Shown piece after piece: positions 22,287-32,800 of a DNA stretch of 64,000 bases. The stretch's first letter is position 1; each line of letters begins with the position of its first letter. Source of the stretch: a virus; IMG/VR virus record IMGVR_UViG_3300028025_004808, positions 1 through 64,000 of that record. One strand, 5' to 3'. The translations under genes were made by a program, and so were the position numbers. The notes beneath the pieces are model-generated. The model saw only the letters and a list, made by a program, of their open reading frames with translations, was not told the origin of the DNA and made no database searches.

Positions 22287-22723
22287 TTTGTCTCCATTTG
22301 GATTGGAAGGGTTTTCATTGTTTTTGCCCTAACTATTGATGTGTTTTGAGTTTCTAAAAGCGATTTAAATTCAGAAATTCTGTAGTTGATGGATTTAGCC
22401 TTCATCTTTGATTTTAGAACATCAGAGACAATTTGAACACCAGATAACATATGCTCTGATATTTTCTGAGTTTTATTTACAAAAACCCTGTTCCATCTAT
22501 CTTCATCAGGTCCTTCTGGGTCTTCATTGTCCCACAGAAATTTATGAAAATTAGTTGATTTAATTGGCTTTAAAGTATTTGACTTAGATGCCGTTTTCCA
22601 AAAGTTTACAACCTTTGAAGTTTCTCCATCAGACACAACGCCATCTGATTCTTTGTTTTTTGCGTCAATAATATAATAAAACTTTTTTTCTGAGTCTATT
22701 GTCCCAACAAATACGGCTTTCAT
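22283..22723 (-). CDS. Hypothetical protein (146 aa)
   Basis: A basic protein with a beta-rich start (KAVFVGTIDSEKKFYYIID) and a helical C-terminal half (ISEHMLSGVQIVSDVLKSKM). No family is recognised. It overlaps the 1875-residue gene upstream and the 206-residue gene downstream by 4 bases each, so it is translated as part of the same coupled series. Confidence 0.62.
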   Translation of the reverse strand: MKAVFVGTIDSEKKFYYIIDAKNKESDGVVSDGETSKVVNFWKTASKSNTLKPIKSTNFHKFLWDNEDPEGPDEDRWNRVFVNKTQKISEHMLSGVQIVSDVLKSKMKAKSINYRISEFKSLLETQNTSIVRAKTMKTLPIQMETK

Positions 22724-25700
22724 GATGCAACCTTTTCTGGCGTTTTGCTTGCTTTCTCTGGTGCAACTTTTTCTATTATCCCACGTACTTCCATCTTTGC
22801 AAGCATTCTAAGAGCATCAATACCTGTTTTGGGATTTGGAGGAAGTGTCACCCATGTTCCTTCAGCCATTATGTCTATTCCATTTTTGTTGGTAAAGATA
22901 ACTTCTGGTATGCCGAAAGAAATTAATCTATCTCTTAACTCTATTGCTGATTCAACTTGCAATAAATAGGTCAGATATTTAGGGTTATATCCTCCACCCA
23001 ATAGGCCGCCCTTTTCAAAAAAGTCTTTGATTTCTGAATCTGTTTTCCCGCGTTTTTTTAATTCAGAAGAGATTCTGTTTTTTCCAGCAAATGGATGAGA
23101 CTGAGATATTGGTTTCTTTTCTATCTCAAATATTGAAACCGGAATTTTAATATGCTCAATGTCGTTAAGGCTTATTTCTCCAACGAGGAATGCTTCAAAG
23201 TTTTCTTCGGTGTTCTTTTTTAAAACCTGAGAATAGTTTTTTTCAATCTTTGCTTGAAGTGCTGAAATTATTGAATCTTTTGCTTTTTCAATTCCGTTCA
23301 TTGCGTCGCTAAAAATTGTCATAACAATTCTCTTTTGACTATCGTCAGTAAGCATTGAATATATTCCATTGGTTTCATATCCGTCAGAGCGGCCGTACCC
23401 AATACGGTTTGCATTTTCTGACCTGATGACAACCTCTATGCCTCTTCCATAATCGGAAAACTCTTCTGAACCAATTTTTGTACCAGAAGCATAAAGAGAC
23501 TGTTCTACGGAATTTGTATAAAATTCATGGATTATTTCTACTGGTGTAAGCATAAATTCTGCAGAAGAATTTTCTCCACCAATTATTTTGTCTCTATTTA
23601 ATTTCATTGTTGACAACATCCTGCTATCAACATCAACATTTGCAATTCTTCCAGAAGTCAGAAAATCCTGTAAAGAAGCCTTTGACATAGAAATTCTTGT
23701 TCTTCTGTCAATTCCTCCAAATACTGAACCTGCTATCCCAATTAATGCAGAATATATTCCTTGCACACTATTTGTAATTATGTAGTTATTTAGTTTTGTG
23801 TTGGATATAAACAGTTTTTTTTCTGCTTCTTCTTTTATTTCTTTAATTGCATCAGTCATCGCTTTTGTGAACAAATCGTAATATCTGTTAACTTCAACTT
23901 TTTCACCATTGACATAAACATAATTTTCGTTAAATAATGCATATCCCATTTCTTTAGCATCTTCAATTATTGTTTCCGCTTTTTCTAGCGTTATTTTTGA
24001 AATACCAGAATCTGCAGAATTTCTAGATGAAATTGTTTCATCACGTTTTGCTTTTTTATATTTGCTTGCAGTTGTAGATAAAAGTTTTTTCACACCCTCA
24101 TCGGTCGTCTTTTGCATAAACTTGACAAGGTTTTCTTCTGCTTTCTTCATGTATTCAATTGCAGAAGTTTGTTCAGTAACTTCTGCTTCAACTACTCCAT
24201 TTTTGTCAACATTAGTAATCTTCATTTTTCCTGGCGGAATCATAACTTCGCCAGACTTATCTACTTTTGCTTTTGAGCCAGCAGGGATAACTACCCTAAC
24301 TTTGCTCTTTCTTTGATTTGCTTTAGCGTCGTTTTTGGGAACATTGTTTGCCCCAATGCCAGTTCCAAGTTCTTTAATTTCAATATCAAAGAATCCAGAC
24401 TTTTCATTCATTTCGGCAATTCTTTGTCTTATTTCAGCAATTCTTTTAGCAGATGCTCTCTTTAATTCCGATGACCTCTCTTGAAGAACTCCAGCCATAC
24501 GCAAGGCGTTTTGTTTTGTTTCTTCGTCTGTGACTGCAACGCCGACTGTCTTCATTGCGTCAATGATTTCTTGAGGAAGTCCTTCTTTTGCAATGCGGTC
24601 AATACCGTATTGAGAAATTTTTCCAGCAACAGATTGTGTAATCCAGCCTTTTGCAACCATCATTTTTATTGCTGCTTCTGCAGCATCTCTGCTACCGCGT
24701 CTAGCAATTGGAATTATTGCTGCTGCAGGACCACCAATAGAGAAAGCAAGCGCCGCTTCTGCAGCCATATCAACGAGGTCTTCGTTCTCTGGGTCAAGAC
24801 CTATTCTCTTCATTGTTTTTCTTGCTGCTTTAGAATTAAGCAATCTTCCAGCAATTCCTGCTGCTTTTCTAGAACGCGCTTCTGATGTGCTGGCGAATCC
24901 AATATTGTCTGGACTATCCATAACACGAAGTGTTTCAATCGTGTTGGTTTCAAAAAGTGAACCAATATCTTTAGAGTCAAGAATCATTTCTGTTTCAACA
25001 ATTAAGTCATCACTGATTGTTGTTTTGTCAAGAATTCTTAAAACTGGAACAACGGTTTCTGTATCATCCAAGTTTGAAGAAGATGGAGGAGTTAATCCAT
25101 ATCTTTCATAAACTTGATTAAGAACAGTTCTGTCTCTAAGAGCAGCAGGTGACATACCTACAGTTGTGGGAAGTGGGGTATCTGTAAAAGCAGATGAAAC
25201 TAAAGCAATTTCATCAGCAGAAAGTTTTGCATTTTGAGATGATGCAATGTTAGACACAGATGCCATTCCGCCTCGGTATACGAATTCTGGTGGTGTCCAC
25301 CTAATTGGCGGTGGAGGGAGTGGACCATTTTCTTGAATATGTTGATTTATGTCCCACAAGTCATTTAGTTGAGGAATAACTGCTCTTTCAAGTTTATTTA
25401 CAACAAATTTCCATTTTTCAACGGCTCTCTCCATCATTTCTAAATAAGCACGGCATGGTCCAATATCGTCATAATTTCCAACGTCTGCAGCAGCAACATC
25501 TGGAGGACATCCTGCTTCAAATTCTGCAATAGCGTTTGCAAGATTTGCATCTGCTTCAAAAAGTTTTTGTCTTAGTTTTTGAATTGATTCAACAAGTTTG
25601 CTGTTTTCTTCTTCACTTAAAACTTCGCCTCTTCTTAGTTTTTGAGCCAATTCTTCAATTTGCTCAATTGTTAGTGGAAGTTCATCTAGTGCATCATTTA

Positions 25701-28347
25701 AGAATTTTTTCTTTTCTCTGTCGCTCGGGTTCTGGTTTCCAGTTCTAAGCCTTATGTTTCTTATTGAGCGCCATGTAGATTTTATTCCACCTTTACGCTT
25801 TGAAGAACGGTCTCTTGGGTCTTCTGGCGTGCCATCAATAAGGTCGTCAATATCTTCGCCCGTAGCATCACCATCACGCAATTTGCGAGGAATTTTTCCA
25901 TTTCTTCTTCTGCTGAAAGGGTCGTGGATTCTTCCTCCTCCGCCTCCTCCGCCTCCTCCGCCTTCAGAACCACCATCGCCAGTAGATGGTGCTTCTGGCA
26001 TGTCTATTGATATGTCGTCAGTAGACCACCACATGTCTCCCCACGCTGGGCGAGATGGGGTTGGAGCATCCGTAGGAGTGTCTGGGATAGTTCCATCTGG
26101 AGTAGTTGTGCCACCAGGAAGCGGAGGAATTCCATCAAGAGTTATTGTCGCAGGACCAAATACAGTATCTATCGCTTTATCTAAGTCTGGGTCATCTCCA
26201 ATTAAGCCAACTTTTCTATTGGCTGCAAGTTCTGCCATCGTTTCAAGCAACGCAAGACTTCTTGCAGCGTTTGCCTTCCTAGCAAGTTCTGGGTCACCAG
26301 AAGCGCTTGCTGCTATTGCTACCAGTGCGTCCTGTTGTTTGTCTCCAGAATACGCTCCTGCGACTCCATCAAGTCTTGCAGTAATCAGGTCTTCAATATC
26401 TGCACCTAATGCCTCTCTTAGCATTTGAGGGTCAGCGTTAGTTAAAAACTCTTGTGCCAGTAGAAATAAATCATTGCTACTCATTGTTGACAAATCAGTG
26501 GCTGGATATCTTCCTGGTTCAAGAGCATGCATTTGAGCCATGTAATTTGCTATAGCAATGACTTGGTCAAAGTGATAAATCTCATGTGCTGCTGCTTGAG
26601 CACCAAAGTCTCTCCATCCACGACCTTGCATCGCTGCTAAGTCAACACCATAAGTAAAAGCCCAATGTCTTCCAGTTTCATCCGCAGCCATTGCTGCTGC
26701 AATCGCAGCCCATTGTTCTTCCGTAGAGCCGCCAGTCGCTTGATACAGGTCCATATGACCTGCTGGTGGCCCACCGCGGTGACCTGCTATTGCAGGACCA
26801 GAACCAACGTAAAGAAAGTTGGGACCAGCCATTCCGTTTAAAGTTTCAAAATTATAACCATCAAGAACTCCGCCAGTACCAGAATTAGCGTCAAAATCAA
26901 CAGTTATTCTTATGTCTTTAAGTGATTGAGGCCTATCAATCGCATCTAAAGCAATCTGCTCAAAAGCACCTATTCTGAGGTCTCTTTCTCGTCTTGCCGC
27001 AGCATCTATTGCCATCGTAAAAGGAGTTCCACCAGAAGCAATTTCATCAAGATATTTTTGTTCTAATTGAGCAGGAGTCAATGCGCCGTAATACTGCTCA
27101 ATTACTTGTGCATGCTGTTCAAAGAATTTTTTTCTTACCCATACTTTATGTGTGTCTTCGTTTCCACCAACATAAAAAACATGGCCATCAGCAGCAAGAC
27201 CAAACTCTGGAATTTGACCCATTGCTTCAAGAAGTTTAATTAAGTCTTTTTCTTCATCTCCAGTAAAAGAAACACCACGAGCCGCCATAACTGCAAGAAC
27301 TCTTGGGTCTGCTTTAAGGTCTTCTACTCTGCCTGTTTTTTCGGCAGCAATTCTTGCCATTCTTTCTGTTTTGTTCTCAGTCAAACGCATTATGGCTCTG
27401 AGCGCTGGGGCTATGGCTCCTCTGTAGGAGGGGTCTTTATATTTTTCTCCAACAAGATGACCAGGACCGCCAAGAACTCTTTCTGCCATTGATGCGAGAC
27501 CTCGCAAACCAGACTGCCTGTAAACATCACGTATTTCTGCTGCAGAAATTCCAACCCTAAGAAGATTTTCTGTCATGCTGACACCGCCGCCATCAGACAT
27601 GATTGTTGCAATTGATGTAGCGATTGCTGCTAGGTCAACTGCTGTAACAGCAAAACATCCTTCACCCCGCTCGTTGGTAAATCTGTTTGCTGCTGGTGTA
27701 CCAGGAGGGCATCTAAATTTTCCTAAAGCATCAATAACTAGGCCTGTTGCTCTAGCCGTAAAATGTATAAGTTTTTGTCCAGGATTAGCCTCGGCAATTG
27801 TTCTTCCTAAACCTTTTTCCTCCATGCCTTGATTCATGTACGGAGAAAACGGGTCATACGGGTCATAGCCCGTTGACATAATTGGCTTACCAGTTCTTGG
27901 GTCAACTCGGTGTCTTGTTACAGATACTTTTACATTGCCGGAAACTTTAGGAGTATTTGTTTCTCCGTACTTAACCCATCCAAAGTTTGGAACTGGTTCT
28001 GGCGACATTAAAGCCGCTTTTCTTTCAGGTTCTGTAACGTGAAGTTTTAGATAAGAATCAGGAGTTTTTTTAGCAGTTGGGTCAAGGACTATTCCTGCAT
28101 AGTTTTCTAATTTAGATGCTCTTTCGCTTTCTAAGCCTCTTTTTTTACCGTCTGAGTCTCCAGAGTTTGGCGACACTAAAGGCATCGCTGCTTTAATTGA
28201 GACGTCGGCAATAAGTCTCTCAGTGCTGGAAGTTACCCTTACTCCTGCTTTGAATAAAAGAGCGGCAATGTCTGGGTCAAAGCGTTTCTGTTTTTTTTCT
28301 ATGCCAGGAGCGTAGTGGCGAATTTTTTTATAGTTCACCCCCGTCAT
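22720..28347 (-). CDS. Giant modular protein (1875 aa) with HExxH domain
   Basis: The N-terminal region contains EKGLGRTIAE near 178 and the paired-Cys module FRCPPGTPAANRFT..C (C213/C231). A metallopeptidase-like domain follows, with H588-E-I-Y-H592 in QAAAHEIYHFDQ and a later E in LLAQEFLTNAD. Pro/Thr- and Gly-rich linkers (about 760-815, including ten Gly in a row) separate it from a coiled-coil region (about 860-960). MASVSNIAS (M1028) and GFASTSEARS (F1151) resemble the linker motif. A small helical domain with an A/G-rich hydrophobic stretch follows near 1180-1215, then a long Lys/Glu/Asn-rich C-terminal part of unknown fold. The gene is 5.6 kb long with a 16-base gap to the upstream gene. 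A virion-internal, injected protein is the best guess. Confidence 0.75.
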   Translation of the reverse strand: MTGVNYKKIRHYAPGIEKKQKRFDPDIAALLFKAGVRVTSSTERLIADVSIKAAMPLVSPNSGDSDGKKRGLESERASKLENYAGIVLDPTAKKTPDSYLKLHVTEPERKAALMSPEPVPNFGWVKYGETNTPKVSGNVKVSVTRHRVDPRTGKPIMSTGYDPYDPFSPYMNQGMEEKGLGRTIAEANPGQKLIHFTARATGLVIDALGKFRCPPGTPAANRFTNERGEGCFAVTAVDLAAIATSIATIMSDGGGVSMTENLLRVGISAAEIRDVYRQSGLRGLASMAERVLGGPGHLVGEKYKDPSYRGAIAPALRAIMRLTENKTERMARIAAEKTGRVEDLKADPRVLAVMAARGVSFTGDEEKDLIKLLEAMGQIPEFGLAADGHVFYVGGNEDTHKVWVRKKFFEQHAQVIEQYYGALTPAQLEQKYLDEIASGGTPFTMAIDAAARRERDLRIGAFEQIALDAIDRPQSLKDIRITVDFDANSGTGGVLDGYNFETLNGMAGPNFLYVGSGPAIAGHRGGPPAGHMDLYQATGGSTEEQWAAIAAAMAADETGRHWAFTYGVDLAAMQGRGWRDFGAQAAAHEIYHFDQVIAIANYMAQMHALEPGRYPATDLSTMSSNDLFLLAQEFLTNADPQMLREALGADIEDLITARLDGVAGAYSGDKQQDALVAIAASASGDPELARKANAARSLALLETMAELAANRKVGLIGDDPDLDKAIDTVFGPATITLDGIPPLPGGTTTPDGTIPDTPTDAPTPSRPAWGDMWWSTDDISIDMPEAPSTGDGGSEGGGGGGGGGGRIHDPFSRRRNGKIPRKLRDGDATGEDIDDLIDGTPEDPRDRSSKRKGGIKSTWRSIRNIRLRTGNQNPSDREKKKFLNDALDELPLTIEQIEELAQKLRRGEVLSEEENSKLVESIQKLRQKLFEADANLANAIAEFEAGCPPDVAAADVGNYDDIGPCRAYLEMMERAVEKWKFVVNKLERAVIPQLNDLWDINQHIQENGPLPPPPIRWTPPEFVYRGGMASVSNIASSQNAKLSADEIALVSSAFTDTPLPTTVGMSPAALRDRTVLNQVYERYGLTPPSSSNLDDTETVVPVLRILDKTTISDDLIVETEMILDSKDIGSLFETNTIETLRVMDSPDNIGFASTSEARSRKAAGIAGRLLNSKAARKTMKRIGLDPENEDLVDMAAEAALAFSIGGPAAAIIPIARRGSRDAAEAAIKMMVAKGWITQSVAGKISQYGIDRIAKEGLPQEIIDAMKTVGVAVTDEETKQNALRMAGVLQERSSELKRASAKRIAEIRQRIAEMNEKSGFFDIEIKELGTGIGANNVPKNDAKANQRKSKVRVVIPAGSKAKVDKSGEVMIPPGKMKITNVDKNGVVEAEVTEQTSAIEYMKKAEENLVKFMQKTTDEGVKKLLSTTASKYKKAKRDETISSRNSADSGISKITLEKAETIIEDAKEMGYALFNENYVYVNGEKVEVNRYYDLFTKAMTDAIKEIKEEAEKKLFISNTKLNNYIITNSVQGIYSALIGIAGSVFGGIDRRTRISMSKASLQDFLTSGRIANVDVDSRMLSTMKLNRDKIIGGENSSAEFMLTPVEIIHEFYTNSVEQSLYASGTKIGSEEFSDYGRGIEVVIRSENANRIGYGRSDGYETNGIYSMLTDDSQKRIVMTIFSDAMNGIEKAKDSIISALQAKIEKNYSQVLKKNTEENFEAFLVGEISLNDIEHIKIPVSIFEIEKKPISQSHPFAGKNRISSELKKRGKTDSEIKDFFEKGGLLGGGYNPKYLTYLLQVESAIELRDRLISFGIPEVIFTNKNGIDIMAEGTWVTLPPNPKTGIDALRMLAKMEVRGIIEKVAPEKASKTPEKVAS

Positions 28348-28363
28348 ACGGGCCTACGCTTTC

Positions 28364-29764
28364 TTAGATACTCGGGTCGGTGTTTCTAAACTCCTCCTCA
28401 AGGAGTTCAAATTCAATGAGCGAAGATTTGATGTCATCTGGAAGGTCTGCTGATTTTTCTGAACCGCTTACCCAGTTGCTTGGAATAAGTTTTTCTTCAC
28501 CAAGAGCCTTTGCACGCTTCATGATGTGACGCTTTGCTGCTTCCTTGTCGCTTGCACGACCATATGCTGAAATAGCATTCTTGAGGTCAGATGCATTAGC
28601 AATTGGGAAAGAGCCGTCTGGAAGAGCGGTCCCCTCTTTAGCCATTTGGTTTCTAACATCTTCGGTGAAAGCACGCTTGAGTGCAATTTCTGCTGCTTCT
28701 GCTTCAATTGCTTCTGCTTCTTCTGGTTCGTACTTGTCGTATCCAAGAACTTCACCGTCAAGAGAAACGAAAACGTCGTATGACTTTCCATCAAGTCCTT
28801 CAATTTCAACTGCGTAAGCGTCAAAGCCTTCAAAAATGTCTGGCTCAACTGCTACAACATCGCCCTGAATTGACTTGACAGCAATCTCTGCAGCCTCATG
28901 AAGGTCAATAACCATGATTGAGTCAAGAGCAGACTTTTGCTCAAAAGCGCTGTCGTCCAACTTGTGGAAGCCGAGAACTTCTGCGGTTGTTCCGTCAACA
29001 AAAACTTCTACTGAGCGACCATCTTTAGTGTGTACATCAACAACAAACATGTCTGCATCTGAAGAATAACCAGAATCAAGAACTGTTCCATTGAACATCT
29101 TTTCGGCAATTCCCTCAACAGAAAGAAGACCAGGCATTCCCTTTTCGGCAACACAACCACCAGGGCAGTCGTCACAAACGGAAGAACCGCCTGGGTAAAC
29201 TTTTCTTTCAATTGCGCACATGTATGCGTTTCTGCCAAGTTCTGCAGACTTTGCACCCATTGTTGCAAGACGACGCTTGCGTGCTGACTCAAGGTCGTCA
29301 CTCATGCCGTACATCTTCATTTCTTCGTCATCGGCTTCTTCATCGCCCATGTCTTCTTCGTCGTCTTCTTCTTCGTCATCTTCGCCTGGCATTCCCATAC
29401 CAACTGCTTTTCTTGACTTCTTCATCGGCATTTCTGCGTCTTCGTCTTCTTCTTCGTCCATAGGCATGCCCATACCCATGCCCTTTTTGCCCTGACCCAT
29501 GACAGATACTTCGTCGTCTTCTTCATCATCAGTGATGAGGTCTTGGTTCATGTTTCTTCCTGGAATTGGCTTCTTGGAACCCATTTCATATCCCTTTTCG
29601 TCGTATTCTTCGACTGGAACCATCTTCATTTCAATGGGCATTGCACCGCACTTGCCACATACTTTTGCGCCAGGCGTGTACCCGCACTCAGTAGCATTTG
29701 CGCCCTTTGCACACTTCAGGACATTGCCGTCTGCATCAACGCTGACTTCAACTTTTTCTGCCAT
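28364..29764 (-). CDS. Acidic scaffold-like protein with PepSY-like repeats and DUF6582-like end
   Basis: 466 residues. Two Cys clusters are present: CGKCGA near 36-41 and VCDDCPGGC near 200. Between them lies a very acidic, Met/Gly-rich low-complexity region (about 75-155). Two tandem beta-alpha units (VVDVHTKDGRSVEVFVDG and YAVEIEGLDGKSYDVFVS) look like PepSY or similar inhibitor-type repeats. The end (GTALPDGSFPIANASDLKNA, then RASDKEAAKRHIMKRAKALG and IPSNW) resembles the DUF6582-type segment I associate with phage prohead protease and capsid genes. It has its own candidate promoter and follows the protease polyprotein; a scaffold or protease-modulating role is likely. Confidence 0.72.
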   Translation of the reverse strand: MAEKVEVSVDADGNVLKCAKGANATECGYTPGAKVCGKCGAMPIEMKMVPVEEYDEKGYEMGSKKPIPGRNMNQDLITDDEEDDEVSVMGQGKKGMGMGMPMDEEEDEDAEMPMKKSRKAVGMGMPGEDDEEEDDEEDMGDEEADDEEMKMYGMSDDLESARKRRLATMGAKSAELGRNAYMCAIERKVYPGGSSVCDDCPGGCVAEKGMPGLLSVEGIAEKMFNGTVLDSGYSSDADMFVVDVHTKDGRSVEVFVDGTTAEVLGFHKLDDSAFEQKSALDSIMVIDLHEAAEIAVKSIQGDVVAVEPDIFEGFDAYAVEIEGLDGKSYDVFVSLDGEVLGYDKYEPEEAEAIEAEAAEIALKRAFTEDVRNQMAKEGTALPDGSFPIANASDLKNAISAYGRASDKEAAKRHIMKRAKALGEEKLIPSNWVSGSEKSADLPDDIKSSLIEFELLEEEFRNTDPSI

Positions 29765-29827
29765 TATTTACTCCTGTTGTTGTAAGTACGGACGCAGTGT
29801 CAATACCAAAATTAATTAGTGTCTCTA

Positions 29828-29856
29828 AGTATAACTTAGCACGCTAGTTCCGTCAG
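29828..29856 (-). promoter_or_regulatory. Candidate promoter for the acidic scaffold-like gene
   Basis: On the minus strand CTGACG (29856-29851) and TATACT (29833-29828) are 17 bases apart, about 64 bases before the ATG at 29764. The -10 lies inside a perfect palindrome CTAAGT-ATA-ACTTAG (29825-29839), which could be an operator. The elements are close to the sigma-70 consensus but not perfect. Confidence 0.4.
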
Positions 29857-29868
29857 TTATGACCACTA

Positions 29869-32800
29869 TTATGCTTCGGGAACTATATTTATGGTTCTAC
29901 TTTGTCCGCGTGAATTTGTTGCTGTTCGTGTTGTGTCTGTTATTGCGTTTGTCTTTTTATCAATAAATGTTGACTTGGCTGCACCAGCAACCATCTCAAT
30001 AAGTTTTGAATACCAAGCGATTCTTTTTTCTCCGCCGTCAGCAAGTTGAGTGTCAAGAGCAAACATAAGACCATCAAGAATCTGGTCTGCCTCTTCAGCG
30101 GTAAAGTAAATACTTCCCACATTTGTTCTTCTGCTTCCAGTTTTTCCTGCTTCGTCTCTGGAAATTAATTCAGACAGTTTTCTGAGACCAGCAATTGCTC
30201 TCTTATCCCCGTCTTTGGTTGCTCTTTTTATTTCTTTGTCTAGAGATGATTGAACATCTTTAAAGAATGTCGCCTCATCTGTAATCATTGTCTTTCCGCC
30301 AGCAGAGGTTGAAGCAAAACCTCTTGTCCCAGGCTTGCCAGTACCGTTAAGTTTTTTAAGGTCTTTTTGGATGTCTTGTGCAAGGTTTATGTTAAATTTT
30401 TTGCTTGTTCCACCAGTTGCCGAAGCAAAATTAATTTGACTGCTTGACGGTTTTTTGCCTCCGATAATCCACTCATCTTCAGAATAGGCAGTTCTTGTTC
30501 CCAAAAGGGTTTTAAGAATCTTTCTTGCTGCTGCCAAGTTGGCTCTTTCGTCTGGAGTTAACTGTTCGTCTTCAAATGCGCTGACATAGTCATCTAAAAC
30601 TTCAATTGTTCTATCAAGGCTCCTGATGGTGAAGTCATATCCATTTTCTTGCAAAGATGTCGTAACTTCATCCCACAAGTCTCTGTGCTCGTTTATTTCA
30701 GAATCGCTTGAATCAATTCTTGATGACGAGGCGTCAATTGCCTCAAGAAACTTATCAAGTCTTGATTCTCTTTCTGTTTTTGCATCCTGAGCGTTTGAAG
30801 ACTTTTTAATCTTGGGGGCTTTTGGTTCTGAAGATGTTTCGCGTTTTGGTTTAGCCGCTGCACCTTCTGTTGGTTCTCTAGGAACGCCCATTCTTTCAAT
30901 TGTTCTTTGTTCTTCTCTTCTTGCAGCGAGTTCTGCTCTTCTCGCAGCAGGAGACATTTCTGCAAGTTCTTCTTTGTCCATTTGGTCGCCAAGGTCGGCA
31001 AGAAGTTTTCTATAAGCAACGCGAGACATTTCGCTTCCGCTATCTGGGTTGCCTTGAGTCAAAGCCCATTGAAATTTTTCGTCTGTTGTAAGTTCATCCC
31101 AATTATCTGGCTTTATTTCATCAAATGTTTTGCCAGCAAATTGAGTTTCTGCACCAACTTCAGTACCTGCTCTATTTTTTTCTCCTTCTCGTCTTGCTCT
31201 TCCTGGAGCAAGATTTCCACCTGGAACCATTTCGCCAACTCCACGGGCTCTTCTTGCTCCGCCTCCACGCTCGTCATCACCAGGACCATCAATATTTGAT
31301 GCAAATCCAACCCTTGAAGCGCTTACTGAACGAGCGGGTTTCTTTGTTAGTGAAGCAAATGGTTTTGCTTTAGCACCAGAAGCATCGCTTCGTGATGTAT
31401 CAGACGGGTTGTCAACCAACTTTCCTGTTGACCAGTGGTCGACAATCCAGTCTCTTCTAGCAATAAGAATTTGAGCAAGCCTGTCTCCATCTTCTTTGTC
31501 GCTAATTTGCTGGGAAACCAATTTCTTGATGTCGTCATCTGTTACTTGAGAAAGTTCTTTTACTTGTCTCGCAACCTCTGAAGGTTCAATGTCTTTGTAG
31601 TAAGCCTTGGAGACAGCGGTCTGAACAGGCTGTCCAGAACGTGTTACGCCATTTATTAAGTTTTCAACTTCGTCAACTTTAGGACCAAACGGTGGGTTTG
31701 TCTTTAAACCACTGTATCTCTGCGCTCTAAATATCAAGCCACCACCAGAGTCGGCCATTACTGCCTCTCCGTTAGGACCCTGGACAATGTTTGACATATT
31801 GCCAGTGCCGTCCCAGTTTGCAAGCCATGCATTAGCAATAAGGCTTCTTTGAACTGATGCTTTAAACTTTGAGTCTTTAGACATCTGAGAATGACTTACT
31901 TCTCTTATTCTGTCATCCCATTCACTGACTCTTTGAAGTTTTCCGTTATGAACACCACGGTTGTAGTCAATGGTCGGAACACCAAGAAGTTGATACAGTT
32001 TGCTTGTCAAAATTTCTGTTTCTCCGCGGAATTCTTCGCCAGACCTAGAATGCTTTACATAGTAAACCTTTCCAGTTTTTGGGTCCATATATCTTCCTGC
32101 TTCGTTAAGACCTCCTGCACCACCGACTTTTTTCCAGCCAGTAGTTGTGTGGACGTAGGGAAGTGGTCCTGCTCCAAAAGTTAATGCGTCTCTAAATCCT
32201 GCAGTTGGCTGACTTGTGTTTGATGCAAAGCGGCGTGGTCCTCCACTTCCTGGTCCCATGTTTGAATACATGGTGCGAAGCGCTTTCCATCTAGAAGCCG
32301 ACATTTGTCCGCTGTTGCTATCATGCTCTCGGATAATTTCTTGAGCAACACGAAGACCTTTTTGCTGACGAGCCCACGCAACGTATTGTCTTTGCTGTAG
32401 TTCGGTCATATCTGTTGGTGCGCCATTATTGGCACGTTTCCCAGAAGAGGCAAACCCCTTTGATTTCTTGGGATTGGCTATTTCGTTGATGTCGTATTTT
32501 CCATCAAGAGATTCTGCTGCTTGATGCAATACACCGTAAATATCAGAAGAAACAACACCGTTGTCAAAAGAATCTTCAATTGCAGCAGCAATATCATCAA
32601 ACTGCTGTGGTGTTACTTCGAATTTTCCACCTTTTGACTCTTCAAGAATCTTCTTCATTGCGAGCAAAGGCTGACGGTTTTTTGTATTGTCAAGAAGCAT
32701 TCCAACTTCTTCATTAAGAACACCAATTGTGTCATCATCAAGGGTGATTGAGAGGTTCTTTTGAGGAGTAACTGTTCCGTCTTTGGTAATTTTCTTTCTT

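Noticed and set aside
25754-26428. A 224-residue plus-strand open frame
   Set aside because: It lies wholly within the 1875-residue gene on the other strand; its Pro/Ser/Gly-rich product mirrors the Gly-rich and low-complexity codons of that gene.
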